From assembly GCA_002328825.1 (NCBI GenBank), contig DCWI01000083.1, positions 1 to 6,868 of the forward strand: DNA of 6,868 bases. The letters are read 5' to 3'. The DNA comes from Nitrospiraceae bacterium UBA2166 (GTDB lineage Bacteria; Nitrospirota; Nitrospiria; Nitrospirales; UBA2166). Numbering within the stretch: position 1 is the first letter of the stretch; each line of letters opens with the position of its first letter. The notes beneath the pieces were generated by a model. It was not told the DNA's origin and did no database searches. It saw nothing but the letters and a program-made list of their open reading frames with translations. The translations under genes and the position numbers were made by a program. This document shows positions 1 to 6,035 of this stretch, in pieces.

Positions 1-619
1 AACGCACAGCTTCTACATCATCTTTTGACACCCCTTGCCCACTGTCATACATCACACCAAGATTGTATTGGGCCTTTGCATCACCACTCTCCGCTGCTTG
101 CGTAAACCAATACACCGCTTTCGTGAAATTTTTCGGTCCCCCCTCCCCATTGAAATACATAGCAGCAAGATTAAGTTGAGCTATCCTATAACCTGCTTCT
201 GCGGCACTGGTAAACCAACGAATGGCTTCCATATCATCTTTCAATACCCCTTTTCCATCATGGTACATCCAGCCAAGATTATGTTGAGCTTCTGGGACTC
301 CAGCCTCCGCAGCTAGTCTCCACCAGTGAACGGCTTTCACATTGTCTTGCGGCACCCCTTGCCCTAAAGCATACATCCAGGCAAGATTGGTTGTAGCCTT
401 TATATGCCCAGCCTCTGCAGCTGGAAAAAACTGTTCCAACGCCATAGCATAATCCTCCCGATCATATGCAACTCTCCCATCTTGATAGGCGGCTTCAGCC
501 AGAGTAGGGGAAAAGACTTCTGCAGGAACAGGCTCGATAAAGTCTGCGGTCTTTTTGGATTCACATCCAATGCTAAAAACAAGAAAAATAATGAGAAAAT
601 GCATCACGATCCAAGACAT
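1..619 (-). CDS. Sel1-repeat lipoprotein, C-terminus cut by the window edge
   Basis: My reverse-strand reading is open from an ATG at 617-619 to the left edge (206 codons). The N-terminus is hydrophobic and ends in SIGC with Cys at residue 19, a lipoprotein-type signal peptide with a slightly weak lipobox (Ser at -3). Residues ~57-201 hold four tandem units of 36-37 residues, starting near 57, 94, 130 and 166, and a fifth begins at ~202. Each carries the Sel1 (TPR-like) pattern: A-x-x-W/F, AAE-x-G, AQ-x-NL, MY-x-x-G-x-GV. Such solenoids usually act as protein-binding scaffolds; the partner cannot be told here. The start is favoured by GGAG (628-631) eight bases upstream; a second ATG at 602-604 would give a shorter n-region. 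The family assignment is firm, while lipidation and function are inference. Confidence 0.88.
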   Translation of the reverse strand, partial: MSWIVMHFLIIFLVFSIGCESKKTADFIEPVPAEVFSPTLAEAAYQDGRVAYDREDYAMALEQFFPAAEAGHIKATTNLAWMYALGQGVPQDNVKAVHWWRLAAEAGVPEAQHNLGWMYHDGKGVLKDDMEAIRWFTSAAEAGYRIAQLNLAAMYFNGEGGPKNFTKAVYWFTQAAESGDAKAQYNLGVMYDSGQGVSKDDVEAVR

Positions 620-625
620 ATCGCT

Positions 626-631
626 TTCTCC
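626..631 (-). promoter_or_regulatory. Shine-Dalgarno for the Sel1 lipoprotein
   Basis: The minus strand reads GGAGAA here, with eight bases between GGAG and the ATG at 617-619. This supports that ATG over the internal one at 602-604. Confidence 0.55.
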
Positions 632-721
632 ACATTGCTGACTGAGGACTGCAGCATTACTGAAAATGCGTATGCATCATCAACACACAATTCAATTGTT
701 ATCGCCAGGAAAGGTAAAATT

Positions 722-727
722 TATAAT
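722..727 (+). promoter_or_regulatory. Relic -10 box of the PhyH pseudogene
   Basis: A perfect TATAAT lies about 20 bases before a Shine-Dalgarno (AGGAG, 747-751) and 28 bases before an ATG (756-758). No convincing -35 hexamer is seen at 16-18 bases; TTGTTA sits 20 bases upstream. The spacing of -10, ribosome site and ATG looks like the start of a once-functional gene on the plus strand. The area is AT-rich, so a chance match is possible. Confidence 0.35.
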
Positions 728-755
728 AATACGGGAGACAGCATGTAGGAGAAAA

Positions 756-1223
756 ATGAAACCTAAAGTTCACACAACAGATATATACGCGATCAAAAAA
801 CACTGCCAATAATTACGGATTATTTTGACGTTTTACCGCATTTAACTTTTTGTAAAATAGTGCGAACGTACTTCAATAGAATGAGGGCTCATGACACCCA
901 GTTTTTTGATATTGACGAAACTAGTATAAAGGTCATTAAGATTCTTGTATACCTAAACGATGTTACTACTGTGGACGAAGGCCATTTTGCTATATCCAAA
1001 ATTCCAATCATAGCGTTCAGAAATACTGGGGGGGGGGAACTCGAGATGGTTAGAACCAGAAATAATTAAATATTTATGATCAGAAATAATAACCCCAATT
1101 TATGCAAAAAATGGAGATGCCATCATTGCTAAGACTGTTGTTTTTTATAAAGACATCAAACCAAGAAAAAAATCTAGGCGTTTTAGATGTAATATGATTT
1201 TTGAAAAAGTATATATTTATTAA
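756..1223 (+). pseudogene. Decayed phytanoyl-CoA dioxygenase-like (PhyH) gene
   Basis: No single frame is intact, but successive plus-strand segments read like one PhyH-type 2-oxoglutarate/Fe(II) oxygenase. From ATG 756 (AGGAG at 747-751) 18 codons run to a stop at 810-812. A second frame, open from 767, gives LPIITDYFDVLP, DTQFFDIDE, IKVIKILVYLNDV and DEGHFAI, matching the jelly-roll core (usually TQxxHxD, then KxxxYLNDV, then GPF). At the ten-G run (1028-1037) the match moves to a third segment, WLEPEIIKYL, a TGA at 1077-1079, then GDAIIAKTVVFYKDIKP and SRRFRCNMIF, matching the distal GDxIIxDTxxFHRG region, and stop 1221-1223. The first ligand His reads Asp and the distal His reads Tyr. Most of the usual N-terminal ~100 residues is missing. 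The DNA is much more AT-rich than its neighbours and lies on the opposite strand. The family call is from motif memory, not a search. Confidence 0.6.
1028..1037 (+). repeat. Run of ten G at a frame break
   Basis: Ten consecutive G lie exactly where the PhyH-like similarity passes from one reading frame to another. Runs this long slip during replication and are also often miscounted in sequencing. A second run of eight G is at 1248-1255. Confidence 0.9.
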
Positions 1224-1247
1224 ACTTCCCTCAATAAAAGTGAAGGA

Positions 1248-1255
1248 GGGGGGGG
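1248..1255 (+). repeat. Run of eight G
   Basis: Eight consecutive G lie in the non-coding stretch after the PhyH relic. The 155 bases from 1224 to 1378 hold no gene, clear promoter or terminator that I can support. Confidence 0.85.
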
Positions 1256-1378
1256 AATAAAAGTTGTATTTCACATGCATTCGTACAAGCACAAGTAATT
1301 TTACTGGTAATCACACATCAATACCCCCTTGGAAAATCTAGCGCGAAATGAATCAAAAAGTTTCATGGGCAGGATCGT

Positions 1379-1454
1379 TGGTGGAGCTGAGGGGGGTCGA
1401 ACCCCTGACCTCGAGACTGCCAGTCTCGCGCGCTCCCAACTGCGCCACAGCCCC
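1379..1454 (-). tRNA. tRNA-Ala, anticodon GGC, CCA encoded
   Basis: The reverse strand folds into a complete 76-nt cloverleaf. The 7-bp acceptor has a G3-U70 pair, the main alanine identity element. The 4-bp D stem is GCGC/GCGC, the 5-bp anticodon stem is CGAGA/TCTCG with loop CTGGCAG (anticodon GGC at 1419-1421), the variable loop is AGGTC, and the 5-bp T stem AGGGG/CCCCT has loop TTCGACC. The discriminator is A and the 3' CCA is encoded. It reads GCC and GCU codons. It lies downstream of tyrS on the same strand but has its own promoter and is separated by a terminator. Confidence 0.97.
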
Positions 1455-1464
1455 ACATACGGCG

Positions 1465-1493
1465 ATGATATCGGCCATCCTAGGTGCTGTCAA
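1465..1493 (-). promoter_or_regulatory. Sigma-70-type promoter of tRNA-Ala
   Basis: On the minus strand a perfect TTGACA (1488-1493), a 17-base spacer and TATCAT (1465-1470, five of six consensus bases) end ten bases before the mature tRNA 5' end. The bases after the -10 (CGCCG) are GC-rich, as in discriminators of stringently controlled stable-RNA promoters. That last point is inference. Confidence 0.85.
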
Positions 1494-1575
1494 GAGAGTC
1501 CAAAGCGGATGTTTGAACATCTTGCAGTGTGTTGGCCAACGATTGATAATCTGCAATCACCGCCAGAAAAGGTGG

Positions 1576-1590
1576 CACACGTTACGTGTG
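1576..1590. promoter_or_regulatory. Perfect palindrome between tyrS terminator and tRNA promoter
   Basis: CACACGTTACGTGTG is a 15-base inverted repeat with 7-base arms around one central base. It could be an operator, or a 5-bp hairpin with a 5-base loop. One such palindrome may occur by chance in several kilobases, so only its intergenic place speaks for it. Confidence 0.25.
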
Positions 1591-1601
1591 TACAAACCTA
1601 T

Positions 1602-1626
1602 GAAAACAGGCTAAAGATATTTAGCC
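1602..1626 (-). terminator. Intrinsic terminator after tyrS
   Basis: On the minus strand GGCTAAA, loop TATC and TTTAGCC form a perfect 7-bp stem, followed by TGTTTTC. The hairpin begins six bases after the tyrS stop codon. The stem is not very GC-rich and the T-run is short, but place and shape fit a Rho-independent terminator that separates tyrS from tRNA-Ala. Confidence 0.75.
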
Positions 1627-1632
1627 ATTCCA

Positions 1633-2850
1633 TCATAAAGAATACGTAACGGTGGCAAACTTTCGTTTGCCAATACGCACCTTATAGAGTTTTCCTTTGG
1701 ATAGTTGGATCCTAGCCTGCGGGTCGGTTTGGCGTTTCCCATCAAGTTCAACACTCCCCTGTTGAACAAATCTCCTTGCCTCATTCCGACTCGAAACTAA
1801 CCCTGTTTTCTCAAGTAATGCAATAATCCAAATAGAGGAGTCTTCAGGTGAATCAAAATCATTTTCATCCAACTGAACACTAGCATCTGGTTGCTCGGGA
1901 AATTCTTTTTGGCTAAAGCGTTTTTGAAATTCCTCTCGTGCTCGATTGGCATCCTCATTTCCGTGATAGCGCGCAACAATTTCATGAGCAAGTTTTTTTT
2001 TCGCTTCCATGGGATGTACACTCTGCACATTTTCAATGTCTCGATCAGAAAGAAGTTCGTAATACCGATACATTAACTCATCACTCACTGACATCAGCTT
2101 TCCAAATATTTCCGTCGGAGAATCATCTAAGGCAATCACATTGCCAAAACTTTTACTCATTTTCCGCACACCGTCGGTGCCCTCTAACAGTGGCATCGTC
2201 ATCACAACTTGAGGAGAAAACCCATAATCACGTTGCAATTCTCGTCCCATCAGCAAATTAAACTTTTGATCTGTTCCTCCAAGTTCAATATCAGCATTGA
2301 GAACAACAGAATCATATCCTTGAATAAGAGGATAGAGAAATTCATGGATACTGATGGGCTTTCCGTCAGCATACCTCTTCTCAAAGTCATCACGCTCGAG
2401 CATACGTGCCACAGTGTGATGCGATGCAAGCTCAATAATATGCTCAGCGGTCATCGTCTTCATCCATTGACTATTATAGGAAATAGTTGTTCGATGCGGA
2501 TCAAGAATTTTGAATACTTGGCGTTTGTAGGCTCCCGCATTAACCACAACCTGATCTTTCGTCATAGGTTTTCGCGTTTCAGACACTCCACTTGGATCTC
2601 CAATCATACCGGTAAAATCACCGATAAGAAAAATGATATCGTGACCACAGTCTTGGAAATGTTTTAGTTTGTGCAGAAGCACAGTGTGCCCAAGATGAAG
2701 ATCTGGCGCGGTGGGATCAAAACCGGCCTTGATTTTTAGCGGGCAGTTATGCTTTCGTGACCATTCAAGTTTCTGTCGAAGCGCCTCGTGTGGAATCACC
2801 TCAACAGTCCCGCGATTGAGAAGAGATAAGTGCTGGTCGATAGAAGTCAT
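1633..2850 (-). CDS. tyrS: Tyrosyl-tRNA synthetase
   Basis: This class I synthetase (405 residues) activates tyrosine with ATP and charges tRNA-Tyr in the cytoplasm. The Rossmann catalytic core holds HLGH (HIGH motif, residues 52-55) in the stretch FDPTAPDLHLGHT, the tyrosine-pocket segment around GGTDQKFNL (191-199), and KMSKS (230-234). A C-terminal S4 RNA-binding domain covers ~340-400 (RNEARRFVQQGSVELDGK). The length and the DPTAPDLHLGHT / LMGREL pattern fit the bacterial 'type 2' TyrRS branch rather than the E. coli type. The start is the ATG at 2848-2850, which gives a normal N-terminus. No Shine-Dalgarno is visible before it; the leader instead carries CCTCCT about 17 bases upstream. 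It stands 103 bases after lpdA, so it may be transcribed from its own promoter or by read-through. Confidence 0.97.
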   Translation of the reverse strand: MTSIDQHLSLLNRGTVEVIPHEALRQKLEWSRKHNCPLKIKAGFDPTAPDLHLGHTVLLHKLKHFQDCGHDIIFLIGDFTGMIGDPSGVSETRKPMTKDQVVVNAGAYKRQVFKILDPHRTTISYNSQWMKTMTAEHIIELASHHTVARMLERDDFEKRYADGKPISIHEFLYPLIQGYDSVVLNADIELGGTDQKFNLLMGRELQRDYGFSPQVVMTMPLLEGTDGVRKMSKSFGNVIALDDSPTEIFGKLMSVSDELMYRYYELLSDRDIENVQSVHPMEAKKKLAHEIVARYHGNEDANRAREEFQKRFSQKEFPEQPDASVQLDENDFDSPEDSSIWIIALLEKTGLVSSRNEARRFVQQGSVELDGKRQTDPQARIQLSKGKLYKVRIGKRKFATVTYSL

Positions 2851-2908
2851 CAGGCAAAGAGACAGCAGGAGGTTGCAAAGTAAAAAACAGGTATAAACAT
2901 CCTATTGT

Positions 2909-2921
2909 TCACTTAAAGTGA
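2909..2921. promoter_or_regulatory. Operator-like palindrome upstream of tyrS
   Basis: TCACTTAAAGTGA has 6-base arms around one central A, and GTTC / GAAC flank it slightly off-centre. It sits 58 bases before the tyrS start in the lpdA-tyrS gap. There is no T-run, so it is not a good terminator. A role as a binding site is only a possibility. No clear promoter or terminator was seen in the rest of this 103-base gap. Confidence 0.22.
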
Positions 2922-2953
2922 GGAACAAGCCTGAAAAATCAGTGAATTCAAGA

Positions 2954-4360
2954 TCATCGAGCTGCTGCAGAAATCCGTTTTCTTGCAAGATGGATTGCTT
3001 CTCCAGACACATCCTCGGCAGCCTCCATTAAACCTTCAGCCCACGTTGGATGGGCATGAATCGTAGTGGCTAATGTTTTGGCAGTAGCACCAAGTCGCAT
3101 ACCTAACGCAGCCTCATGGATTAAATCAGCAGCATGCGCACCAACAATATGCACACCAAGAAGACGATCAGTTCCAGCATCTGCAATAACCTTAAACAAC
3201 CCGACCGTCTCCCCCTGCGCATGTGCTTTTCCCAGTCCAATAGATCGAAATCGTCCAATACGCGTTGGGATTCCTCTTTTTCGTGCTTCATCTTCCGTGA
3301 TACCTACGCGACCAACTTCTGGAGCAGTAAAAATTCCTGATGGAATCACATTGTGATCAACCTCCATTAGATTTCCCATTATATTTTCAGCAACTACCTT
3401 CCCATGATATGAAGCAACATGGGCTAACATAGATTTACCAATTACATCTCCAATCGCATAAATCCCTGATATTGTCGTTTCTAAATATTTATTTACCGTA
3501 ATCTCTCCACGCTTTCCAACAGCAACACCGACATTCTCCAACCCTAAACCTTGCGGATTAATATGGCGACCAACTGCAACAAGAACCTTGTCTGTTTCAA
3601 TGGTCGTTCCATTAGAAAATGTGACTTGAACATTTGAATTAACCTTTTTCACCTTCACAACTTGCGTTTCCAAATGCAGATCAATCTTTTGTTTTTTGAA
3701 TGCTGCTTGAATGTGGGAAGATACCTCAATATCTTCAGAAGGCAATACCCGAGAAGCCACTTCAATCACGACCACATGACTCCCGAGACCTGCAAAAAGA
3801 GAGGCAAACTCGCATCCCTCCACACCAGCTCCAACAATGAGAAGCGTTTTTGGAATATCAGATAAATCCAAAAGTTCCTTGCTAGTAACAATGTAGTCTC
3901 CATCAATTGGCAAATTTTTCACCGTTGCTGCCTGTGCCCCAGTCGCAATGACAATAGCATCTGCACTAACAGTGTTCTCCTTGCCTTCAGTTCCAATGAT
4001 ACGTACCGTTTGTCGATCCAAAAGTGCAGCCCGTCCTTCAATGAGCTGTATACTCCAAGACTTCAGAAGAGTACGAACGCCACTTGCAAGGGTGCTAACT
4101 ATCTTATTCTTGCGATTCACCATTGCCTGAAGATCTACCGAAATAGCCCCAGAAATCTGTATCCCAAACTCAGATGCCAATTGAACCTTGGCAAGCACAT
4201 CCCGACACGACAACAAAGCCTTACTAGGAATACAGCCCCAATGGAGACATGCTCCTCCGACCCATCCCTGCTCAACAACGGTCACGCGTGCTCCAAGCTG
4301 AGCAGCACGAACCGCAGCAACATACCCTCCAGGTCCGGCTCCAATAATAACGACACGCAT
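2954..4360 (-). CDS. lpdA: Dihydrolipoamide dehydrogenase (E3 / glycine cleavage L protein)
   Basis: This FAD flavoprotein (468 residues, usual length) reoxidises dihydrolipoyl groups with NAD+. The FAD-binding GAGPGG is at residues 7-12. The redox disulfide Cys38/Cys43 lies in GGACLHWGCIPSK. An ATG motif is at 139-141, the NAD-binding GAGVEG at 177-182 and the second FAD motif (YAIGD) near 300. The C-terminal dimer-interface catalytic pair is His437/Glu442 in HAHPTWAE. All key residues are present. The ATG at 4358-4360 lies six bases after the gcvH stop. The only purine-rich stretch (GGAGAGGG) is about 16 bases upstream, so translation may depend on coupling to gcvH. Its place next to gcvH suggests service to the glycine cleavage system, but it could also serve 2-oxoacid dehydrogenase complexes. 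Confidence 0.97.
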   Translation of the reverse strand: MRVVIIGAGPGGYVAAVRAAQLGARVTVVEQGWVGGACLHWGCIPSKALLSCRDVLAKVQLASEFGIQISGAISVDLQAMVNRKNKIVSTLASGVRTLLKSWSIQLIEGRAALLDRQTVRIIGTEGKENTVSADAIVIATGAQAATVKNLPIDGDYIVTSKELLDLSDIPKTLLIVGAGVEGCEFASLFAGLGSHVVVIEVASRVLPSEDIEVSSHIQAAFKKQKIDLHLETQVVKVKKVNSNVQVTFSNGTTIETDKVLVAVGRHINPQGLGLENVGVAVGKRGEITVNKYLETTISGIYAIGDVIGKSMLAHVASYHGKVVAENIMGNLMEVDHNVIPSGIFTAPEVGRVGITEDEARKRGIPTRIGRFRSIGLGKAHAQGETVGLFKVIADAGTDRLLGVHIVGAHAADLIHEAALGMRLGATAKTLATTIHAHPTWAEGLMEAAEDVSGEAIHLARKRISAAAR

Positions 4361-4366
4361 ACTGTA

Positions 4367-4756
4367 TCAGCCGTTGCCCTCTCCGCGAACAAACGCCTCA
4401 TAGGCTTTCGCACCCAGTAGCTGATCTAAGTCCTCTTGAGTTTTACGCATGATTGCAACAATCCATCCTTCTCCATACGAATCGTTATTGACCAGCTCTG
4501 GACTAGTGATCAGTTGATCATTAACTTTGAGAATAGTCCCACTCACAGGACTATAGATTGGAGATGTTGCCTTAGTTGACTCCAATTCTCCAATTTCATC
4601 TCCTCTGTGCACCACTTCCCCTACCGCAGGAAATTCCACATACACGATATCGCCTAACGACTCCTGCGCAAACTGACTAACACCAACAATACAAACATCA
4701 CCATCAACCTTAACCCATTCATGATCCTTGGTATACCATAACGTGTCAGGGAACAT
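4367..4756 (-). CDS. gcvH: Glycine cleavage system H protein
   Basis: The H protein shuttles the aminomethyl group of glycine on a lipoyl arm between the P, T and L proteins. From ATG 4754-4756 it has 129 residues, the standard size, and starts MFPDTLWYTKDHEWV, typical for the family. The lipoylation lysine is Lys62 in LESTKATSPIYSPVSG; the residue before it is Thr where Val is usual (ESVKA), a minor variant. I chose the second of two adjacent ATGs because GAGG lies five bases before it; the one at 4757-4759 would add a single Met. The frame stays open upstream to 4798, but that part overlaps the preceding gene and is not family-like. It overlaps the end of the upstream lipoprotein gene by 11 bases and is followed six bases later by lpdA, so all three probably form one transcript. 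Confidence 0.95.
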   Translation of the reverse strand: MFPDTLWYTKDHEWVKVDGDVCIVGVSQFAQESLGDIVYVEFPAVGEVVHRGDEIGELESTKATSPIYSPVSGTILKVNDQLITSPELVNNDSYGEGWIVAIMRKTQEDLDQLLGAKAYEAFVRGEGNG

Positions 4757-5891
4757 CATGACCTCTAAACCCCAACCCAACTCCTCGCTGAAGTCCAAGG
4801 GCTGCTTTGATATTGAGCACTTCGCTTGCTGTTACCCAGATGGGCATATGGCTGGAAACAAGAACAAAGACCATAGCCGGATCGCCAAGAAGCTCTGTCA
4901 TTTTTATCACTGCTTTTCCAAAACGAGGTTTAACCTCACTAGGCACTCCAGACTCTGATACCACAACGATAAATCGATCAAATAAACGTTGTCGAGACTC
5001 CAAGAAATCTTCTGTATACTCAACAAGCGCTTGTCTCGGATTGATCATCGTATCTGTGTGCAGTTCAATTCCAAACTTTGTTCCTGGGTGTTGCTGTCTC
5101 ACTGCAGCCATTACACTATCCAGAGCATTTAGGTACTCCCGATTCTTCCATCCTGTCCAACGCCAAAACTCAGGAGAAAACTTTCCTCTCACCTGTGTCA
5201 CGGGAACGACCTTCGGAAAATCTTGTGTCCGCTGTCGATTGTCCGAGGTAAAAAGTTTCCGTGGAAACAGCCTATAGTCAAAATCACGCTGAAACCCTTC
5301 AAGTCCATACTGACTAAATCCATCAAACGGCCCTGATGGGGGATCAAAGCGAAATACAATCATGTCAGCCCCTGCAGTTGCGAGATCAAGAGATACTATT
5401 TTAATTGATTCTTGAAATTTTGGGTGAAGAAGATCAGGAGATCCTGATGGCTGAAGAACACCACTATCAGCATTGAAACGGATATCACTCCACTCTTGAA
5501 GAGAACCCTCTCCACGAAGCTCCTCCCGAAGATTGACCACTGCATACACCCTTATCCGCTGTTGATGGGCCTCCTTAACAAGAGCTTTCCATTGGATGGC
5601 ACTTTCACCGCGATCCTCAAAAAGAGATCGATGCAGGAGCAGCGTGTTTATTTCTTTGTCCTTCATGGATGTAATCCACCACGAGAGGTTTTCCTGAGAC
5701 TGCATGACACTTTCAGGAAAAGAGACTTCCCATCCAAGAGGAGGACCAAATTGCTGTGGTTCTACTGTCACTGAGCGTTTGTGAAGAGGGATAGTCGCGT
5801 TGGAAACCTCAGACAAACTCTGATTCCCCCCCACGATACAACCGGAGACCATCACGGCAGCCACCGTTATCACGACCAAGGGTGCAAGCAA
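4746..5891 (-). CDS. Lipoprotein with probable glycoside-hydrolase-like barrel
   Basis: The reading is 381 residues from a TTG at 5889-5891. A hydrophobic segment ends in VSGC, a good lipobox with Cys at residue 18, so the protein is probably anchored in a membrane. The rest reads like a (beta/alpha)8 barrel of the glycoside-hydrolase-like group: INTLLLHRSLFEDRG, then a helix and IRVYAVVNLREE, HPKFQESIK, ADMIVFRFDPPSGPFDGFS, and later WKNREYLNALDSVMAAVRQ and KFGIELHTD. The layout recalls the C-terminal domain of PgaB-type proteins (GHL13) and family-10-like lipoproteins. I cannot assign a substrate or certain catalytic residues. Start: no ATG is available, and a TAA at 5904-5906 closes the frame five codons upstream. 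The TTG start gives a signal peptide with no positive charge. The gene is coupled to gcvH by an 11-base overlap. Coding is certain, the family is moderate, the start is uncertain. Confidence 0.8.
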   Translation of the reverse strand: MLAPLVVITVAAVMVSGCIVGGNQSLSEVSNATIPLHKRSVTVEPQQFGPPLGWEVSFPESVMQSQENLSWWITSMKDKEINTLLLHRSLFEDRGESAIQWKALVKEAHQQRIRVYAVVNLREELRGEGSLQEWSDIRFNADSGVLQPSGSPDLLHPKFQESIKIVSLDLATAGADMIVFRFDPPSGPFDGFSQYGLEGFQRDFDYRLFPRKLFTSDNRQRTQDFPKVVPVTQVRGKFSPEFWRWTGWKNREYLNALDSVMAAVRQQHPGTKFGIELHTDTMINPRQALVEYTEDFLESRQRLFDRFIVVVSESGVPSEVKPRFGKAVIKMTELLGDPAMVFVLVSSHMPIWVTASEVLNIKAALGLQRGVGLGFRGHDVP

Positions 5892-5893
5892 GA

Positions 5894-5908
5894 GGTAACC
5901 CCGTTACC
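5894..5908. promoter_or_regulatory. Inverted repeat at the lipoprotein translation start
   Basis: On the minus strand GGTAAC, GGG, GTTACC forms a perfect 6-bp repeat with a 3-base loop, ending two bases before the TTG start. It contains the only ribosome-site-like purines (GGGG, seven bases before TTG), so a hairpin could mask the start. It also contains the TAA that closes the frame. No promoter with good -35 and -10 boxes was seen in the 134-base gap between ndk and this gene. Confidence 0.3.
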
Positions 5909-6005
5909 AAACACTAAGAAATAAATATCGACTTCAGGTCATATCCGCTTGCGTTAGAAAAACATGACTGTGGCACTTGAACCCTCACGTCTCATCCTAC
6001 GCCAC

Positions 6006-6035
6006 AATTGGAATAACCTGAATAGTTACTCAATT
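6006..6035 (-). terminator. Possible hairpin overlapping the ndk stop codon
   Basis: On the minus strand AATTGAGTAAC, a 7-base loop and GTTATTCCAATT can pair over about 11 bp, with one G-T pair and one bulged C. The stem includes the ndk TAA. No T-run follows, so it is a weak terminator candidate; it may instead protect or end the mRNA. The stem is AT-rich and the call is tentative. Confidence 0.25.

Noticed and set aside
687..699. Palindrome ACAATTCAATTGT upstream of the Sel1 gene
   Set aside because: Six-base AT-rich arms are expected by chance in a window this size and nothing else supports a site.
35..748. Plus-strand open frames opposite the Sel1 gene
   Set aside because: They run antisense to a clear Sel1-repeat coding frame with signal peptide and ribosome site, and show no family-like sequence.
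1225..1255. Hairpin CTTCCCTC with GAGGGGGG as a terminator of the PhyH relic
   Set aside because: It needs several G-T pairs and a 13-base loop, and no T-run follows.
1379..1454. tRNA 3' end as an attachment site for a mobile element
   Set aside because: No second copy of the tRNA 3' end and no integrase were found in the window.
1353..1556. Open frame on the minus strand over the tRNA (AVAQLGARETGSLEVRG)
   Set aside because: This is the familiar false translation of a tRNA gene; the cloverleaf explains it. The plus-strand frames at 1329-1649 and 1348-1614 are also tRNA and intergenic shadows.
2867..2896. AGGAGG followed by TTG on the plus strand, as a small gene start
   Set aside because: The frame stops after seven codons; the purine run is the complement of the tyrS leader.
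2851..2953. T-box riboswitch before tyrS
   Set aside because: The leader is short, has no AGGGTGG-type T-box sequence and no terminator hairpin with a T-run.
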